64,000 nt of DNA from Candidatus Desulfobacillus denitrificans (GCA_017347485.1 AP021857.1:992001-1056000), one strand, 5' to 3'; numbered from the stretch's first letter, positions 16,135 through 28,375 are shown. Notes: generated from the letters alone by a model not told the origin. A program made the numbers and translations.

Positions 16135-17145
16135 ATGGGTTTGATGCAGCGGATCGAGGCGGAATGGCGACGGCGCGGCGTGCTGGCGTGCCTGCTGCTG
16201 CCGTTGGCCTTGCTGTTTGCCTCTGCGGTCAATCTGCGGCGTCTGCTCTATCGCCTGGGCTGGCTGACTTCCGTGGGATTGCCGGTGCCCGTCGTGGTGA
16301 TCGGCAACATCACCGCCGGCGGCAGCGGCAAGACGCCGCTGACGCTCTACCTTGCACGGGAACTGGCAAGTCGGGGCTGGCGGCCGGGCATTGTCAGCCG
16401 AGGCTATGGCGGCCGCGTGGCGGGTGTGGCCGAAGTGTCTGCCGGGAGCGATGCGTCATACGTCGGTGACGAGCCGCTGCTCCTTGCGCGCCGCAGCGGC
16501 TGTCCGGTCTTCGTGGGGCGCGACCGCATTGCCGCGTCGCACGCCCTGCTGTCGGCGCACACCGATTGCAATATCCTGATTTCCGACGATGGCCTGCAAC
16601 ACCTGCGTCTGGGACGCGCCATCGAGGTCGTGGTGCTGGATGAACGCGGCGTCGGCAACGGCTGGCCGTTGCCGGCCGGCCCGCTGCGCGAGTGCACGAA
16701 ACGGATCGCCGAAGCGCACGCTCTGGTGCTCAACGGCGAAGCGACCGCGCCGTCGGGCGTGGAGCCGAAAAAAACCTTTCGTATGCATTTGAAGGGCGAG
16801 CGCTTCCGCAATCTGCATCAGGCCGAACGCACTTGCGGCGCAGCGGAACTCAAGGGTAAGCAGGTGCATGCCTTGGCCGGCATCGGCGATCCCGGGCGTT
16901 TTTTTCGGCAGCTCGTGCGGATGGGATTGCAAATTGAAACGCATGCTTTCCCCGATCACCATGCATACCAGGCCTCGGACTTCGACTTTGCACAAACCGA
17001 TGTGCTGCTGATGACGGAAAAAGATGCGGTAAAATGTCAGACCTTTGCGCCACCGGAGACTTGGGTGTTGCCGGTCGAGGCGTGCCTTGAACCTGATTTG
17101 GCGCAATGGATCGCGGAGAAACTAGATGGATGCCCGCCTGCTTGA
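16135..17145 (+). CDS. lpxK: Tetraacyldisaccharide 4'-kinase
   Basis: Phosphorylates the lipid A disaccharide at the 4' position at the inner membrane. From ATG 16135 the protein is 336 residues: an N-terminal membrane-associated helix (about 16-40), then the P-loop [20 protein letters not shown] near 57-76 and [11 protein letters not shown] further on. AGGAAAGCC precedes this ATG. The earlier in-frame ATG (16099) lies inside the exbD terminator stem and is unlikely to be used. Its 3' end overlaps the Trm112-like gene by 20 bases. Confidence 0.94.
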   Translation: MGLMQRIEAEWRRRGVLACLLLPLALLFASAVNLRRLLYRLGWLTSVGLPVPVVVIGNITAGGSGKTPLTLYLARELASRGWRPGIVSRGYGGRVAGVAEVSAGSDASYVGDEPLLLARRSGCPVFVGRDRIAASHALLSAHTDCNILISDDGLQHLRLGRAIEVVVLDERGVGNGWPLPAGPLRECTKRIAEAHALVLNGEATAPSGVEPKKTFRMHLKGERFRNLHQAERTCGAAELKGKQVHALAGIGDPGRFFRQLVRMGLQIETHAFPDHHAYQASDFDFAQTDVLLMTEKDAVKCQTFAPPETWVLPVEACLEPDLAQWIAEKLDGCPPA

Positions 17146-17308
17146 AATACTCGTCTGCCCGGTCTGCAAGGGACCACTCGACATCCGCAAATCCGATCTG
17201 GAATTGGTGTGCAAGGCTTGCAGGCTGGCCTATCCGATACGCGACGGCATTCCGGTGATGCTGGAAGAGGAAGCCCGCCAGCTGAGCCGGGAAGAAGCGG
17301 CGGGCTGA
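17126..17308 (+). CDS. Trm112/YcaR-family small zinc-ribbon protein
   Basis: 60 residues with four cysteines C11, C14, C29 and C32 ([23 protein letters not shown]), then [14 protein letters not shown]. This is the Trm112-like family found between lpxK and kdsB in many Gram-negative bacteria. In eukaryotes and archaea, Trm112 activates methyltransferases; the bacterial partner is not established by this sequence. Starts within the end of lpxK, so translation is likely coupled. Confidence 0.9.
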   Translation: MDARLLEILVCPVCKGPLDIRKSDLELVCKACRLAYPIRDGIPVMLEEEARQLSREEAAG

Positions 17309-17329
17309 TATTCCCGCGGCGGGCGTGAG

Positions 17330-18091
17330 ATGTCTTTCAAGGTGGTCATTCCCGCACGCTACGCTTCCAGTCGTTTGCCCGGCAAGCCGCTGGCCGATAT
17401 TGCCGGCAAGCCCATGGTGGTGAGGGTGGCCGAACGCGCCGCGCAAAGCGGTGCGGCGGAAGTGCTGGTCGCGACCGACCATGAAGAGGTTCACGCTGCG
17501 GTTCGGAGCCACGGATTTGTCGCGGTCATGACGCGGTCCGATCATGCCAGCGGTACGGACCGCATTGCCGAGGTTGCGGGGCAGTACAACTGGAGCGACG
17601 ATATTGTCGTGGTCAATGTCCAGGGCGACGAACCTTTCATCGAGCCCGGGCTGATCAATCAGGTGGCGGGGGAACTGGCCGCCGATGCCGACGCGGCAAT
17701 TGCCACTGCCTGCCATTCGATCGGCTGCACGGAGGATTTCTTCAATCCCAATATCGTCAAGGTCGTTTGCGACATGCGCGGCCATGCCCAATACTTCAGC
17801 CGTGCGCCGATTCCCTGGCCGCGCGATGCCTTCGCCGCTGGCCGCACGCAATTGCCTGAAGCCTTGCCCGCCAAGCGCCACATCGGCATTTATGCCTACC
17901 GCTGCGGCTTCCTGCGCCGCTTTGGCGCCTTGCCGGAATCACCGCTTGAGGGTTTTGAGGCCCTGGAGCAGTTGCGCGCACTCTGGCACGGTTTCCGTAT
18001 TCGCGTAGCCGACATCAGGCATGCGCCCGAAGCCGGCGTGGATACGCCAGAGGATTTGCAGCGGGCGCGTCTGCGCTACCATCAAGTTTGA
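17330..18091 (+). CDS. kdsB: 3-deoxy-manno-octulosonate cytidylyltransferase (CMP-KDO synthetase)
   Basis: Activates KDO as CMP-KDO for lipopolysaccharide core assembly. 253 residues, the family length. The nucleotide-binding N-terminus is [31 protein letters not shown] near 96-107 carries the metal-binding aspartate, and [10 protein letters not shown] follows. It follows lpxK and Trm112 in a lipid A/KDO gene set. Confidence 0.95.
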   Translation: MSFKVVIPARYASSRLPGKPLADIAGKPMVVRVAERAAQSGAAEVLVATDHEEVHAAVRSHGFVAVMTRSDHASGTDRIAEVAGQYNWSDDIVVVNVQGDEPFIEPGLINQVAGELAADADAAIATACHSIGCTEDFFNPNIVKVVCDMRGHAQYFSRAPIPWPRDAFAAGRTQLPEALPAKRHIGIYAYRCGFLRRFGALPESPLEGFEALEQLRALWHGFRIRVADIRHAPEAGVDTPEDLQRARLRYHQV

Positions 18092-18157
18092 CCATGCTTT
18101 AAAAACGCGGTATCGTTTCCAATAATAAAAAATCAATATAAATCAACTGGTTAATAA

Positions 18158-18832
<675 letters not shown>

Positions 18833-18867
18833 CAAGCAAATCAAACGATTCCGATCCCCTGGCCACG

Positions 18868-18896
18868 CAGACAGGGGACGCCCATACTGGTATAAT
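18868..18896 (+). promoter_or_regulatory. Putative sigma-70 promoter with extended -10, immediately before pfp
   Basis: CAGACA (18868-18873), a 17-base spacer, and TATAAT (18891-18896) preceded by TGG, giving an extended -10. Transcription would start near 18903, only about seven bases before the pfp ATG and after its AGGAG ribosome site (18898-18902). Confidence 0.5.
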
Positions 18897-18909
18897 TAGG
18901 AGTTAAGGC

Positions 18910-20163
18910 ATGAAAAACGCTTTTTATGCCCAGTCGGGCGGAGTGACTTCGGTCATCAACGCCAGTGCCTGCGGCGTCATCGAAACGGCGCGCAAGCACA
19001 AGGGCAAGATCGGCAAGGTATTTGCGGGACGCAACGGCATCATCGGCGCCCTGACGGAAGACCTGATCGACACGAGCAAGGAATCGGCAAAGGCCATTGC
19101 GGCGTTGCGCCACACCCCGGCAGGGGCCTTCGGCTCCTGTCGCTACAAGCTGAAGAGCATCGAGGAGCACAGGGCACAGTACGAACGCCTGATCGAGGTG
19201 TTCAGGGCGCACAACATCGGCTATTTCTTCTACAACGGCGGCGGCGATTCCGCCGACACCTGCCTCAAGGTGTCGCAGCTGTCGGAGACGCTGGGGTACC
19301 CGATCATCGCGGTGCATGTGCCGAAGACGGTCGACAACGACCTGCCGATCACGGACAACTGCCCCGGCTTCGGCTCGGTGGCGAAGTACATCGCGGTGTC
19401 CACGCGCGAAGCCACGCTGGACGTGGCGAGCATGGCGAAGACCTCGACCAAGGTCTTCGTCATCGAGGTGATGGGGCGCCATGCCGGCTGGATTGCCGCG
19501 GCGGGTGCGCTGGCTTCGGACAAGGACATGGAGTTGCCGATCATCGTCCTGTTCCCGGAAATCGCCTTCGACCAGGCGAAGTTCCTGTCCAGGGTGGACG
19601 CGACGGTGAGGAAGTTCGGCTACTGCACCGTGGTGGTGTCGGAGGGTGTGAAGGGGCCGGACGGCAAGTTCCTCTCCGACCAGGGATTGCGCGATGCCTT
19701 CGGTCATGCCCAGCTGGGGGGGGTGGCGCCGGTGATCGCCGGCCTCGTGAAGAACGAACTGAATTTGAAGTATCACTGGGCGGTGGCGGATTATCTGCAG
19801 CGGGCGGCGCGCCACATCGCCTCGAAGACGGACGTGCTGCAGGCCTATGCCACGGGCAAGGTCGCGGTGGAAGTGGCGCTGAAGGGGCGCAACTCGGTGA
19901 TGCCGGCGATCAAGCGGGTGTCGAACCGTCCCTACAAGTGGAAGATCGAGATCGCGGAACTGAAGGACGTGGCCAACAAGGAGAAATTCATGCCGCGCGA
20001 CTTCATCAGCGAGGACGGCTTCGGCATCACGGCGAAGTGCCGGCAGTACCTGACGCCGCTGATCCAGGGCGAGGATTACCCGCCTTACAGGAACGGCCTG
20101 CCGCAGTACGTGCGGCTGAAGAACGTGGGCGTGAAGAAAAAGCTGGGCGAATTCAAGATCTGA
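18910..20163 (+). CDS. pfp: Pyrophosphate-dependent 6-phosphofructokinase
   Basis: Phosphorylates fructose 6-phosphate with PPi instead of ATP; the reaction is reversible and can serve both glycolysis and gluconeogenesis. 417 residues. The donor-site motif is NGGGDSADT, with Asp at the position where ATP enzymes have Gly, and PKTVDNDLP has Lys where ATP enzymes have Gly; both are PPi-type signatures. MGRHAGWIAA is the substrate-binding motif. It lies directly upstream of a membrane pyrophosphatase, as in several methylotrophs and Rhodocyclales, linking glycolytic flux to the PPi pool. AGGAG precedes the ATG. Confidence 0.9.
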   Translation: MKNAFYAQSGGVTSVINASACGVIETARKHKGKIGKVFAGRNGIIGALTEDLIDTSKESAKAIAALRHTPAGAFGSCRYKLKSIEEHRAQYERLIEVFRAHNIGYFFYNGGGDSADTCLKVSQLSETLGYPIIAVHVPKTVDNDLPITDNCPGFGSVAKYIAVSTREATLDVASMAKTSTKVFVIEVMGRHAGWIAAAGALASDKDMELPIIVLFPEIAFDQAKFLSRVDATVRKFGYCTVVVSEGVKGPDGKFLSDQGLRDAFGHAQLGGVAPVIAGLVKNELNLKYHWAVADYLQRAARHIASKTDVLQAYATGKVAVEVALKGRNSVMPAIKRVSNRPYKWKIEIAELKDVANKEKFMPRDFISEDGFGITAKCRQYLTPLIQGEDYPPYRNGLPQYVRLKNVGVKKKLGEFKI

Positions 20164-20242
20164 GTCTGAATTTTCCCGGGGGCGTGCGTCGTGCCCGCAT
20201 AACTACAATTTTGACGCTTGGATAAAGGGTTGAGCAGTTCGG

Positions 20243-20274
20243 GAGACGGTGGCGACACCGTCTCGGGGTTTTCT
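20243..20274 (+). terminator. Hairpin with GCGA tetraloop between pfp and hppA
   Basis: Arms GAGACGGTG (20243-20251) and CACCGTCTC (20256-20264) with loop GCGA, followed by GGGGTTTTC. A stable stem with a weak T-run. It could terminate pfp transcription or reduce read-through into hppA, whose ribosome site AAGGAGGGAG begins just after it. Confidence 0.65.
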
Positions 20275-20291
20275 AGTCAAGGAGGGAGTTC

Positions 20292-22349
<2,058 letters not shown>

Positions 22350-22371
22350 TTCGCGAATCGCTGCAACAATG

Positions 22372-22401
22372 CGGGCAACCTGCGGGTTGCCCGTTTTTTT
22401 T
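22372..22401 (+). terminator. Rho-independent terminator after hppA
   Basis: CGGGCAACC (22372-22380) pairs with GGTTGCCCG (22385-22393), followed by eight T residues. The ggt start codon is only five bases after the T-run. Confidence 0.9.
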
Positions 22402-22405
22402 GACG

Positions 22406-24127
22406 ATGAGAAAAGCCCTCCTGGTACTGTCATTGCTGGCCTTTGGTTTCGCGCAGGCGGAGCGCCCCGCGCAGCCGGAGGCCGCCAGCGGCGTCGGTGC
22501 CGTCAAGGAGGCGCGCGGCCGACTCTTCATGGCCGTCACCGCGAATCCGCTGGCGACCGATGCGGCGGTGGAGATACTCAGTGCCGGCGGCACGGCGGCG
22601 GACGCGGCGATTGCTGCGCAGCTGGTACTGAACCTGGTCGAGCCGCAGTCCTCTGGGCTGGGCGGCGGCGGCTTCCTGCTCTACCACGATGCGCACACGA
22701 ACAAGCTGCGCGCCTACGACGGGCGCGAAACGGCACCGGCGGCGGCGCGGCCCGAGCGCTTCCTCGGCGCAGACGGCCAGCCGCTGCCGTTTTTCGAGGC
22801 GGCGGTGGGTGGCCGCTCGGTCGGCGTGCCGGGCCTGCCGGCGTTGCTCGATCAGGTCTACCGCAACCATGGCCGCACGCCGTGGCCGAAATTGTTCGCG
22901 CCGGCGCTGCGCCTAGCCGTCGAGGGTTTCCCGATGTCGCCGCGCCTGCACAGGCTGCTGGCGGAGGACCGCTTCCTGCGCGACGATCCGCAGGCGCGCC
23001 AGCTTTATTACGAGGCCGACGGCCGGCCCAGGCCGGTCGGGACGAAGATCGTCAACCGCGCCTACGGCTTCGTACTGCTGGCGCTGGCGCAGCACGGCAC
23101 GAAGATTTTCTACGAAGGCCCGGTCGCGCGCGACATCGCAACCGCCGCGCGATCCCATGCAAAAAATCCGGGAGACCTGAGCGAGGCGGACCTGGCCGCC
23201 TACAAGGTTGTCGAACGCGAGCCGCTCTGCGCCGAGCGGCTTGGCGGCTATCGGGTCTGCGGCATGCCGCCGCCGAGCTCGGGCGGACTCGCCGTGCTGC
23301 AGCTGCTGACTTTTGCCGAGCCTGTTTCGCCGCAGGCGCCGCTCTCGCCCGCAAGCGTGCATCGCTTCGCCGAGTCGGGGAGGCTGACTTTTGCCGACCG
23401 CGCCCGCTATCTCGCCGATCCCGCCTTCGTCGACGTGCCCGTGATAGCGCTGCTCGATCCGGCCTACCTGGCAGCGCGCGCGCAGCTGATTCGCAGGGAG
23501 GCCAGCATGGGTCGCGCAGCTGCGGGCGAGCTGCCTCTGCAGCAATCGTTCGGCGAGGACACGCCCGCCGAACTGCCGGCGACGACCCATCTTTCCATCG
23601 TCGACAACGAAGGCAATGCCGTCGCGCTGACCAGTTCGGTCGAGGCGGCCTTCGGCAGCCGCATCATGGTGCATGGCTTTCTGCTCAACAACCAGCTGAC
23701 GGATTTTTCCTTCCGGCCGGAAGAGGGCGGCAAGCCGGTCGCCAACCGTGTCGAGGCGGGCAAACGGCCGCTCTCGTCGATGGCGCCGACCATCGTCTAC
23801 GACAAGACGGGGCGTGTCGCTGCGATTCTCGGCTCGCCCGGCGGCAGCCGGATCATCAACTATGTGGCGAAGGCGATTCTGGCTTTGCTCGCTTGGCATC
23901 TCTCGCCCGCCGGGGCGGTGGCGTTGCCGCACTACGGCAGCCGCAACGGCCCGACCGAGTTGGAGCGTGGCACGCCGGCCGAATCGCTGCGACCGGCGCT
24001 GGAGCAACTCGGCCACAGCGTGACCGTGCAGGAGATGACCAGCGGCCTGTCGCTGATCCTGCGGCGCGGAGACGAATGGCTGGGCGCCGCCGACCCGCGT
24101 CGCGAGGGTACGGCGCGGGGGGAATGA
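22406..24127 (+). CDS. ggt: Gamma-glutamyltransferase
   Basis: Periplasmic enzyme that cleaves gamma-glutamyl bonds such as those of glutathione and matures by self-cleavage into two subunits. 573 residues. Signal peptide MRKALLVLSLLAFGFAQA; SSGLGGGGFLLYH near the N-terminus; the processing site and catalytic threonine lie in ELPATTHLSIVDNEGNAVALT; then SSMAPTIVYDKTG and GSPGGSRIINYV. ATG 22406 is favoured by the signal peptide, although no Shine-Dalgarno sequence is visible between it and the hppA terminator. The gene contains two CTGACTTTTGCCGA words (23306 and 23384). Confidence 0.93.
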   Translation: MRKALLVLSLLAFGFAQAERPAQPEAASGVGAVKEARGRLFMAVTANPLATDAAVEILSAGGTAADAAIAAQLVLNLVEPQSSGLGGGGFLLYHDAHTNKLRAYDGRETAPAAARPERFLGADGQPLPFFEAAVGGRSVGVPGLPALLDQVYRNHGRTPWPKLFAPALRLAVEGFPMSPRLHRLLAEDRFLRDDPQARQLYYEADGRPRPVGTKIVNRAYGFVLLALAQHGTKIFYEGPVARDIATAARSHAKNPGDLSEADLAAYKVVEREPLCAERLGGYRVCGMPPPSSGGLAVLQLLTFAEPVSPQAPLSPASVHRFAESGRLTFADRARYLADPAFVDVPVIALLDPAYLAARAQLIRREASMGRAAAGELPLQQSFGEDTPAELPATTHLSIVDNEGNAVALTSSVEAAFGSRIMVHGFLLNNQLTDFSFRPEEGGKPVANRVEAGKRPLSSMAPTIVYDKTGRVAAILGSPGGSRIINYVAKAILALLAWHLSPAGAVALPHYGSRNGPTELERGTPAESLRPALEQLGHSVTVQEMTSGLSLILRRGDEWLGAADPRREGTARGE

Positions 24128-24751
24128 CTACAATTTCACATTCGGATTGAGCGTGTAGAGGCCGGTGACGCTGGCCTCGGCGAGAACCTGGCCCTCGATC
24201 GCCCCGCGCACCTGCTGTCCGGTGAACTTGCCTTCGACCGGGCAGCGCGTGACATCCAGCGCGTAGAGCGTGAACACGTAGCGGTGCGGGATCTCGTCGT
24301 TCCACGGCGGGCAGGGTCCGTCGTAGCCGAAGTAGTCGCCGGCCATGTCCTTGTCGCCGGCGAACCAGCCGGTGTAGTCGTTCAGTCCCTGGCGCGCGCC
24401 GCGCGCCGTGCCCGGGCCGTTCTTGCCGCGCGGCATGACGTCCTGCGAGAACTCGCCGGCCTCGATCTGCGCCGGCGCCGGCGGCAAATCGACCAGCACC
24501 CAGTGGAAAAAATCCACGCGCGGCAGCGAAGCCGGCACCGTGCGGCCTTCCTGGTTGACGTCGTCGCCGCGGCTGGGCACGTCGGGATCGTGGCAGAGCA
24601 GCACCAGGGATTGCGTACCGGGCGGCAGATCGGACCAGGCGAAGTGCGGATTGTGGTTGCCGCCGAATCGGACATGGTTTGGCGAATGAGGAATGCAGAA
24701 GGCGTTATCGCCGTGGATGATGCGGGTGAAGCTGTCGGTCCAGAACTTCAT
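24128..24751 (-). CDS. PEBP family protein (YbhB/YbcL, Raf kinase inhibitor-like)
   Basis: Phosphatidylethanolamine-binding-protein fold, 207 residues, no signal peptide. Family motifs are LVLLCHDPDVPSRGDD near 50-65, HWVLVDLPP near 83-91 and the CxPHRY-type segment GPCPPWNDEIPHRYVFTLYA near 150-169, which lines the anion pocket. It has a longer loop than E. coli YbhB. The biochemical role of bacterial PEBPs is poorly defined. It converges on ggt with stops abutting and lies 16 bases after murJ on the same strand. Confidence 0.88.
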   Translation of the reverse strand: MKFWTDSFTRIIHGDNAFCIPHSPNHVRFGGNHNPHFAWSDLPPGTQSLVLLCHDPDVPSRGDDVNQEGRTVPASLPRVDFFHWVLVDLPPAPAQIEAGEFSQDVMPRGKNGPGTARGARQGLNDYTGWFAGDKDMAGDYFGYDGPCPPWNDEIPHRYVFTLYALDVTRCPVEGKFTGQQVRGAIEGQVLAEASVTGLYTLNPNVKL

Positions 24752-24767
24752 CGTCTCCTCCTCTGAG

Positions 24768-26306
24768 TTACGTTCTGCCCTTCTTGGTGAAATCCTTCAG
24801 CCGGAAGCCGAGCAGCAAGAGGGTGCCGAAGTAGGCCGTACCACCGGCCGCCACCAGCGCCGCCAGGCGCAGCACACGTTCCAGCGGCGGCGCACCGATC
24901 CAGTGCGCCTGCGTACCCATGCCGAACCACAGCACCAGCCCCATCGCCGCCAGGGCGGCCGCCAGCTTCAGGCCGAATAGTCGCCAGCCGGGCAGCGGCA
25001 TGTAGTCGCCGCGCCGGCGCAAACCGCGCCAGAGCAGCGCCGCATTCAGGCAGGAAGCCAGCCCGATCGACAGCGCCAGGCCGGCGTGGGCGAGCGGCAC
25101 GATGAAGACAGCATTCATCGCTTGCGTGGCGGCCAGCGTGACGAGCGCGATCTTCACCGGCGTGCGGATATTCTGCCGGGCATAAAAACCGGGCGCCAGC
25201 ACCTTGACCAGGATGAGGCCGGTGAGGCCGACGCTGTAGGCGACGAGGGCTTCGCGCGTCCTCAGCACGTCGTCGGCCTGGAAGGCGCCGTAGTTGAACA
25301 GGGTGGCCAGCAGCGGCACCGCGAGCAGGGCCAGCGCCAGCGCCGCCGGCAGGGTGAGCAGGAAAGTCAGGCGCAGGCCCCAGTCGAGCAGGGCGGAGAA
25401 TTCGCGATGGTCGTTCTCGGCGTGGCTCCTGGACAGGCTGGGCAGCAGGATGGTGCCGAGGGCGGCTCCGAGCAGGCCGGAGGGAAATTCCATGAGGCGG
25501 TCGGCGTAGTAGAGCCAGGAGACGCTGCCGGTCGGCAGGAACGATGCGAAGATGGTGTTGATGAGCAGCGAGATCTGCGACACGGAGACGCCGAACAGCG
25601 CCGGCAGCATCAGCTTGAGGATGCGGCGGACGCCCTCGTCCTGCAGGGACACCGAGAAGCGCGGCAGCATGCCGATCTTTGCCAGGAAAGGCAGTTGCAG
25701 GGCGAGCTGCAGCACGCCGCCGAGGAACACCGCCCAGGCCAGTGCTAGCACCGGCGGATCGAAGTAGGGCGCGGCGAACAGCGCCATGCCGATGAACGAC
25801 AGGTTCAACAGTACCGGCGTGAAGGCCGGCACGGCGAAGCGGCTCCAGGTGTTGAGGATGCCGCCGGCGAACGACACCAGCGAGATGAACAGGATGTAGG
25901 GGAAGGCGATGCGGGTGAGCGTGACGGTCAGTTCGAACTTGTCCGCATCGGCGGCGAAGCCCGGCGCCGAAATGTAGATCAGCACCGGCGTCACCGCGAT
26001 GCCGAGCAGGGTCACCGCCAGCAGCGCCAGGAACAACAGGGTCGCGACATGGTCGGCCAGGCGGCGCGTTTCCTCCGCCTCGCGCTTGTTCTTGTATTCG
26101 GCCAGAATCGGCACGAAAGCCTGGGAAAAGGCACCCTCGGCGAACAGGCGCCGCAGCAGGTTGGGCAGGCGGAAGGCGACGAAAAAGGCGTCGGTGGCCA
26201 TGCCGGCGCCGAAGGTACGGGCGATGACGAAGTCCCTGGCGAAGCCCAGAATGCGCGACAGCAGCGTCATGCTGCTGACGGTGGCGAGGGCCTTGAGCAG
26301 GTTCAT
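24768..26306 (-). CDS. murJ: Lipid II flippase MurJ (MviN)
   Basis: Moves the peptidoglycan precursor lipid II across the inner membrane. 512 residues, about 14 membrane segments, starting [33 protein letters not shown], the highly conserved MurJ opening with the functionally important Arg residues. ATG 26306 is divergent from rpsT, as in many beta- and gammaproteobacteria. Contains a CTGACTTT word (25363-25370) in sense orientation. Confidence 0.95.
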   Translation of the reverse strand: MNLLKALATVSSMTLLSRILGFARDFVIARTFGAGMATDAFFVAFRLPNLLRRLFAEGAFSQAFVPILAEYKNKREAEETRRLADHVATLLFLALLAVTLLGIAVTPVLIYISAPGFAADADKFELTVTLTRIAFPYILFISLVSFAGGILNTWSRFAVPAFTPVLLNLSFIGMALFAAPYFDPPVLALAWAVFLGGVLQLALQLPFLAKIGMLPRFSVSLQDEGVRRILKLMLPALFGVSVSQISLLINTIFASFLPTGSVSWLYYADRLMEFPSGLLGAALGTILLPSLSRSHAENDHREFSALLDWGLRLTFLLTLPAALALALLAVPLLATLFNYGAFQADDVLRTREALVAYSVGLTGLILVKVLAPGFYARQNIRTPVKIALVTLAATQAMNAVFIVPLAHAGLALSIGLASCLNAALLWRGLRRRGDYMPLPGWRLFGLKLAAALAAMGLVLWFGMGTQAHWIGAPPLERVLRLAALVAAGGTAYFGTLLLLGFRLKDFTKKGRT

Positions 26307-26408
26307 AAGGGGGCAATGGTATCGACTTTGACCTCCATTCGCGCTGCTTGCATTCAGGCCGGAAACGGCCTAAAATGCGCCCCTTTTCCAAGCCTTAGCA
26401 GATTCCAC

Positions 26409-26669
26409 ATGGCCAACTCCGCACAAGCCCGCAAGCGTGCCCGTCAGGCGATCAAGCGTCGTGCCCGCAATTTCAGCCAGCGTTCCGAGCTGCGCACCGC
26501 CATCAAGAGCGTTCGCAAGGCGATTGCCGGAGGCGACAAGGCTGCCGCCCAGAAGGTTCTCAACGAGTCGATGGGCACTATCGACAGCATCGCCGACAAG
26601 AAGATCATTCACAAGAACAAGGCAGCTCGCCACAAGAGCCGCCTGTCCGCCGCCATCAAGGCGCTGTAA
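26409..26669 (+). CDS. rpsT: 30S ribosomal protein S20
   Basis: Small-subunit 16S rRNA-binding protein, 86 residues. [21 protein letters not shown] at the start and [18 protein letters not shown] at the end are diagnostic. Start ATG 26409. The divergent murJ neighbour and downstream DUF3579 are the usual betaproteobacterial context. A strong terminator follows. Confidence 0.97.
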   Translation: MANSAQARKRARQAIKRRARNFSQRSELRTAIKSVRKAIAGGDKAAAQKVLNESMGTIDSIADKKIIHKNKAARHKSRLSAAIKAL

Positions 26670-26690
26670 ACTAGGCAAGTCCCTGCGAAT

Positions 26691-26721
26691 GGCGGCCGGT
26701 TCCGGCCGCCCTTTCTTTCTT
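26691..26721 (+). terminator. Rho-independent terminator after rpsT
   Basis: Nine-bp perfect stem GGCGGCCGG/CCGGCCGCC (26691-26710, loop TT) followed by CTTTCTTTCTT. Confidence 0.88.
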
Positions 26722-27023
26722 CAGTCGTCGGACTTGGCGTCCGGCCTTCCCGTTTTGATCACCTGGAGCGCGTTGTCCTTGGCAAAGCTGCCGAGGAAGT
26801 TGTAGGCCATCGGCTCGAATTCGTAGAGGCGTGCGGCCACATAGACGCATTTCTCGCCGAGATGGAGGCCGGGTCGCACGTAGGGAGAATAACTCATGCG
26901 GTGATCGGCGCCGAAGGCCGACATGATGCCGCACAGGCGCTCGGCCCAATCACTGGGGCGGAATTTCTTGCCGTCCAAGGTCAGGCCGACGATGATGAAG
27001 TTTTCTTGGGGCTTTTCTGACAT
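26721..27023 (-). CDS. DUF3579 family protein
   Basis: 100 residues, MSEKPQENFIIVGLTLDGKKF at the start, then RPSDWAERLCGIMSAFGADHR and the conserved VRPGLHLGEKCVYVAARLYE. This matches DUF3579, a cytoplasmic family largely restricted to betaproteobacteria and frequently next to rpsT. Function unknown. No membrane segment and no metal-binding cysteine cluster. The 3' end abuts the rpsT terminator. Confidence 0.82.
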   Translation of the reverse strand: MSEKPQENFIIVGLTLDGKKFRPSDWAERLCGIMSAFGADHRMSYSPYVRPGLHLGEKCVYVAARLYEFEPMAYNFLGSFAKDNALQVIKTGRPDAKSDD

Positions 27024-27298
27024 GGGCCTGGCGACCGGCGTGTCGTGGCTACCGATGCTTGGACATTTTGTATTCCGGCATACTGCGGCGCCAGCCGGAA
27101 CAAAATCGAAATTTTACCAGAAAAGCCAAGTTTTCCTTTTGCCCCGATCAGTCAAATTGAATCATTGTGCATGGAATGTGAATTCTGCTTAAATATTATG
27201 CAATAAATAAAATCCCAAGCAAAAATAAGAAGCTACCTTGTATTTTTAGGAGACTGCACATATACTTCGAAGATCCCATTGAACTTTATGGGGTTTAC
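27024..27298. other. Intergenic region, AT-rich in its right half
   Basis: 275 bases. From 27150 onward base composition becomes markedly AT-rich compared with the neighbouring genes, suggesting a promoter area. I see no convincing gene, terminator or operator. The frame of the following small gene stays open back to 27182. Confidence 0.4.
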
Positions 27299-27520
27299 AT
27301 GCAGGCACCCTTGCTCAAAAAATATGGGTTTCGCATCAGGACACGTGTTGGCCTGGTTGTGGATAACCTGTTGATACCGGGCCGCGATGCGGATGAGGCG
27401 GAGCGCAAGCTTCGGCAGATTTATCGCGACTGCGAGATTCTTGCCCGGAGCTGCCAGCAAACGGCGCCGAAGGCCGTACCTGCCAGCTACGAAGACGTGA
27501 TCGCCCTGATCACGCGTTAG
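27299..27520 (+). CDS. Small protein of unknown function
   Basis: 73 residues from ATG 27299 with TGGGG eight bases upstream. I do not recognise a family. The sequence is plausible protein: a possible beta segment [18 protein letters not shown], then an amphipathic helix [21 protein letters not shown]. The same frame continues upstream without a stop and reads sensibly (RRLHIYFEDPIELYGVY), but no ATG, GTG or TTG is available there, so the gene may start at a rare codon or be a remnant. It is convergent with the ParA gene, overlapping it by four bases. Confidence 0.45.
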   Translation: MQAPLLKKYGFRIRTRVGLVVDNLLIPGRDADEAERKLRQIYRDCEILARSCQQTAPKAVPASYEDVIALITR

Positions 27521-28281
27521 TAGAAACCCATCTGTACCAATTCTTTTGCCAAGGCGGCATAGTCCTGTGCGCCACGTGACATGGCCGCATGGCTGAAGAC
27601 GTCCAGGTTGCAGGCCGGTGCCTCGGCCACGGCGACATTTTCGGAAATCACGGTTTGGCAGACTTCTTCGCCGAACTGCTCGATGAGGCGCTTTTGGATC
27701 TCGAAGCTCATGTTGCGGCGGCGGTCGAATCGCGTCAGGAGGTAGCGTCGCTCGACACGACGTTTCAGTACCGGCTCGAGGGCCTGCAGGGTTCGCTCCA
27801 CCTGCATTGCCCCGCGCAGGGCGAGGAAGTCCGAGGAAATCGGCACCAGCAGGCGATCGGCGGCGAATACCGCGTTGAGCGAGAGCACGCCCAGAAACGG
27901 GCAGCAGTCGATTACCACGCTGCGGCCGTCCTGATCCGTGCCGAGATCGTTGAGCCCCTGATTGAGGCGATTGAGGATGGTCGGTCCCTTGCCGAAGACC
28001 GAGTCAACCTTGATGAGTTCGGCATGGGCCGGGATCAGCCGGCCGATGCCTTCCCAATCGATCTGCAGTTCGGCCAGCGGGCGCCCATCCTGGTAGAAGG
28101 CGAAGACGCTGCCGGAGGCATCGCCCAGGGCGCGCCCATGCACTGCCGAAAGATGCGCCTGAGGATCGAGGTCTACCAGCAGCACCGGCTGTTTCTGCCG
28201 CGCCATGGCCGCGGCAAGATTGAGGGCAGTGGTGGTCTTGCCGACCCCGCCCTTCTGGTTGAAAACCGCGATGCGCGCCAT
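27517..28281 (-). CDS. ParA-family ATPase (orphan)
   Basis: 254-residue ParA/MinD-type ATPase. Deviant Walker [18 protein letters not shown] at 6-22, [11 protein letters not shown] near 39-49 and a later Walker B-like [10 protein letters not shown]. Start taken at ATG 28281 ([12 protein letters not shown]), because the nine extra residues of a longer form add nothing conserved. There is no parB or parS-like palindrome beside it, so it is not the chromosome-segregation pair. Such orphan ParAs place protein clusters or cellular machines; the cargo is unknown. Confidence 0.85.
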   Translation of the reverse strand: MARIAVFNQKGGVGKTTTALNLAAAMARQKQPVLLVDLDPQAHLSAVHGRALGDASGSVFAFYQDGRPLAELQIDWEGIGRLIPAHAELIKVDSVFGKGPTILNRLNQGLNDLGTDQDGRSVVIDCCPFLGVLSLNAVFAADRLLVPISSDFLALRGAMQVERTLQALEPVLKRRVERRYLLTRFDRRRNMSFEIQKRLIEQFGEEVCQTVISENVAVAEAPACNLDVFSHAAMSRGAQDYAALAKELVQMGFY

Positions 28282-28332
28282 GCTGTCCAGTATATACAAG
28301 GAGTGCATTTTCGCTTAAGATGTGTTTGTGAG

Positions 28333-28360
28333 AGGCGGCGCAAGCCGCCTTCGCTTTTTG
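28333..28360 (+). terminator. GNRA-loop hairpin with T-run in the argD leader
   Basis: AGGCGGC (28333-28339), loop GCAA, GCCGCCT (28344-28350), then TCGCTTTTTG. It lies between the divergent parA and argD starts, in the leader of argD, so it may attenuate argD transcription or end a short upstream transcript. Confidence 0.5.
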
Positions 28361-28375
28361 CAGCGGAAATTCCTT

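Noticed and set aside
27233..27460. Minus-strand 75-codon frame opposite the small orphan gene
   Set aside because: No ribosome site and no recognisable motif; the plus-strand frame has a better start and composition.
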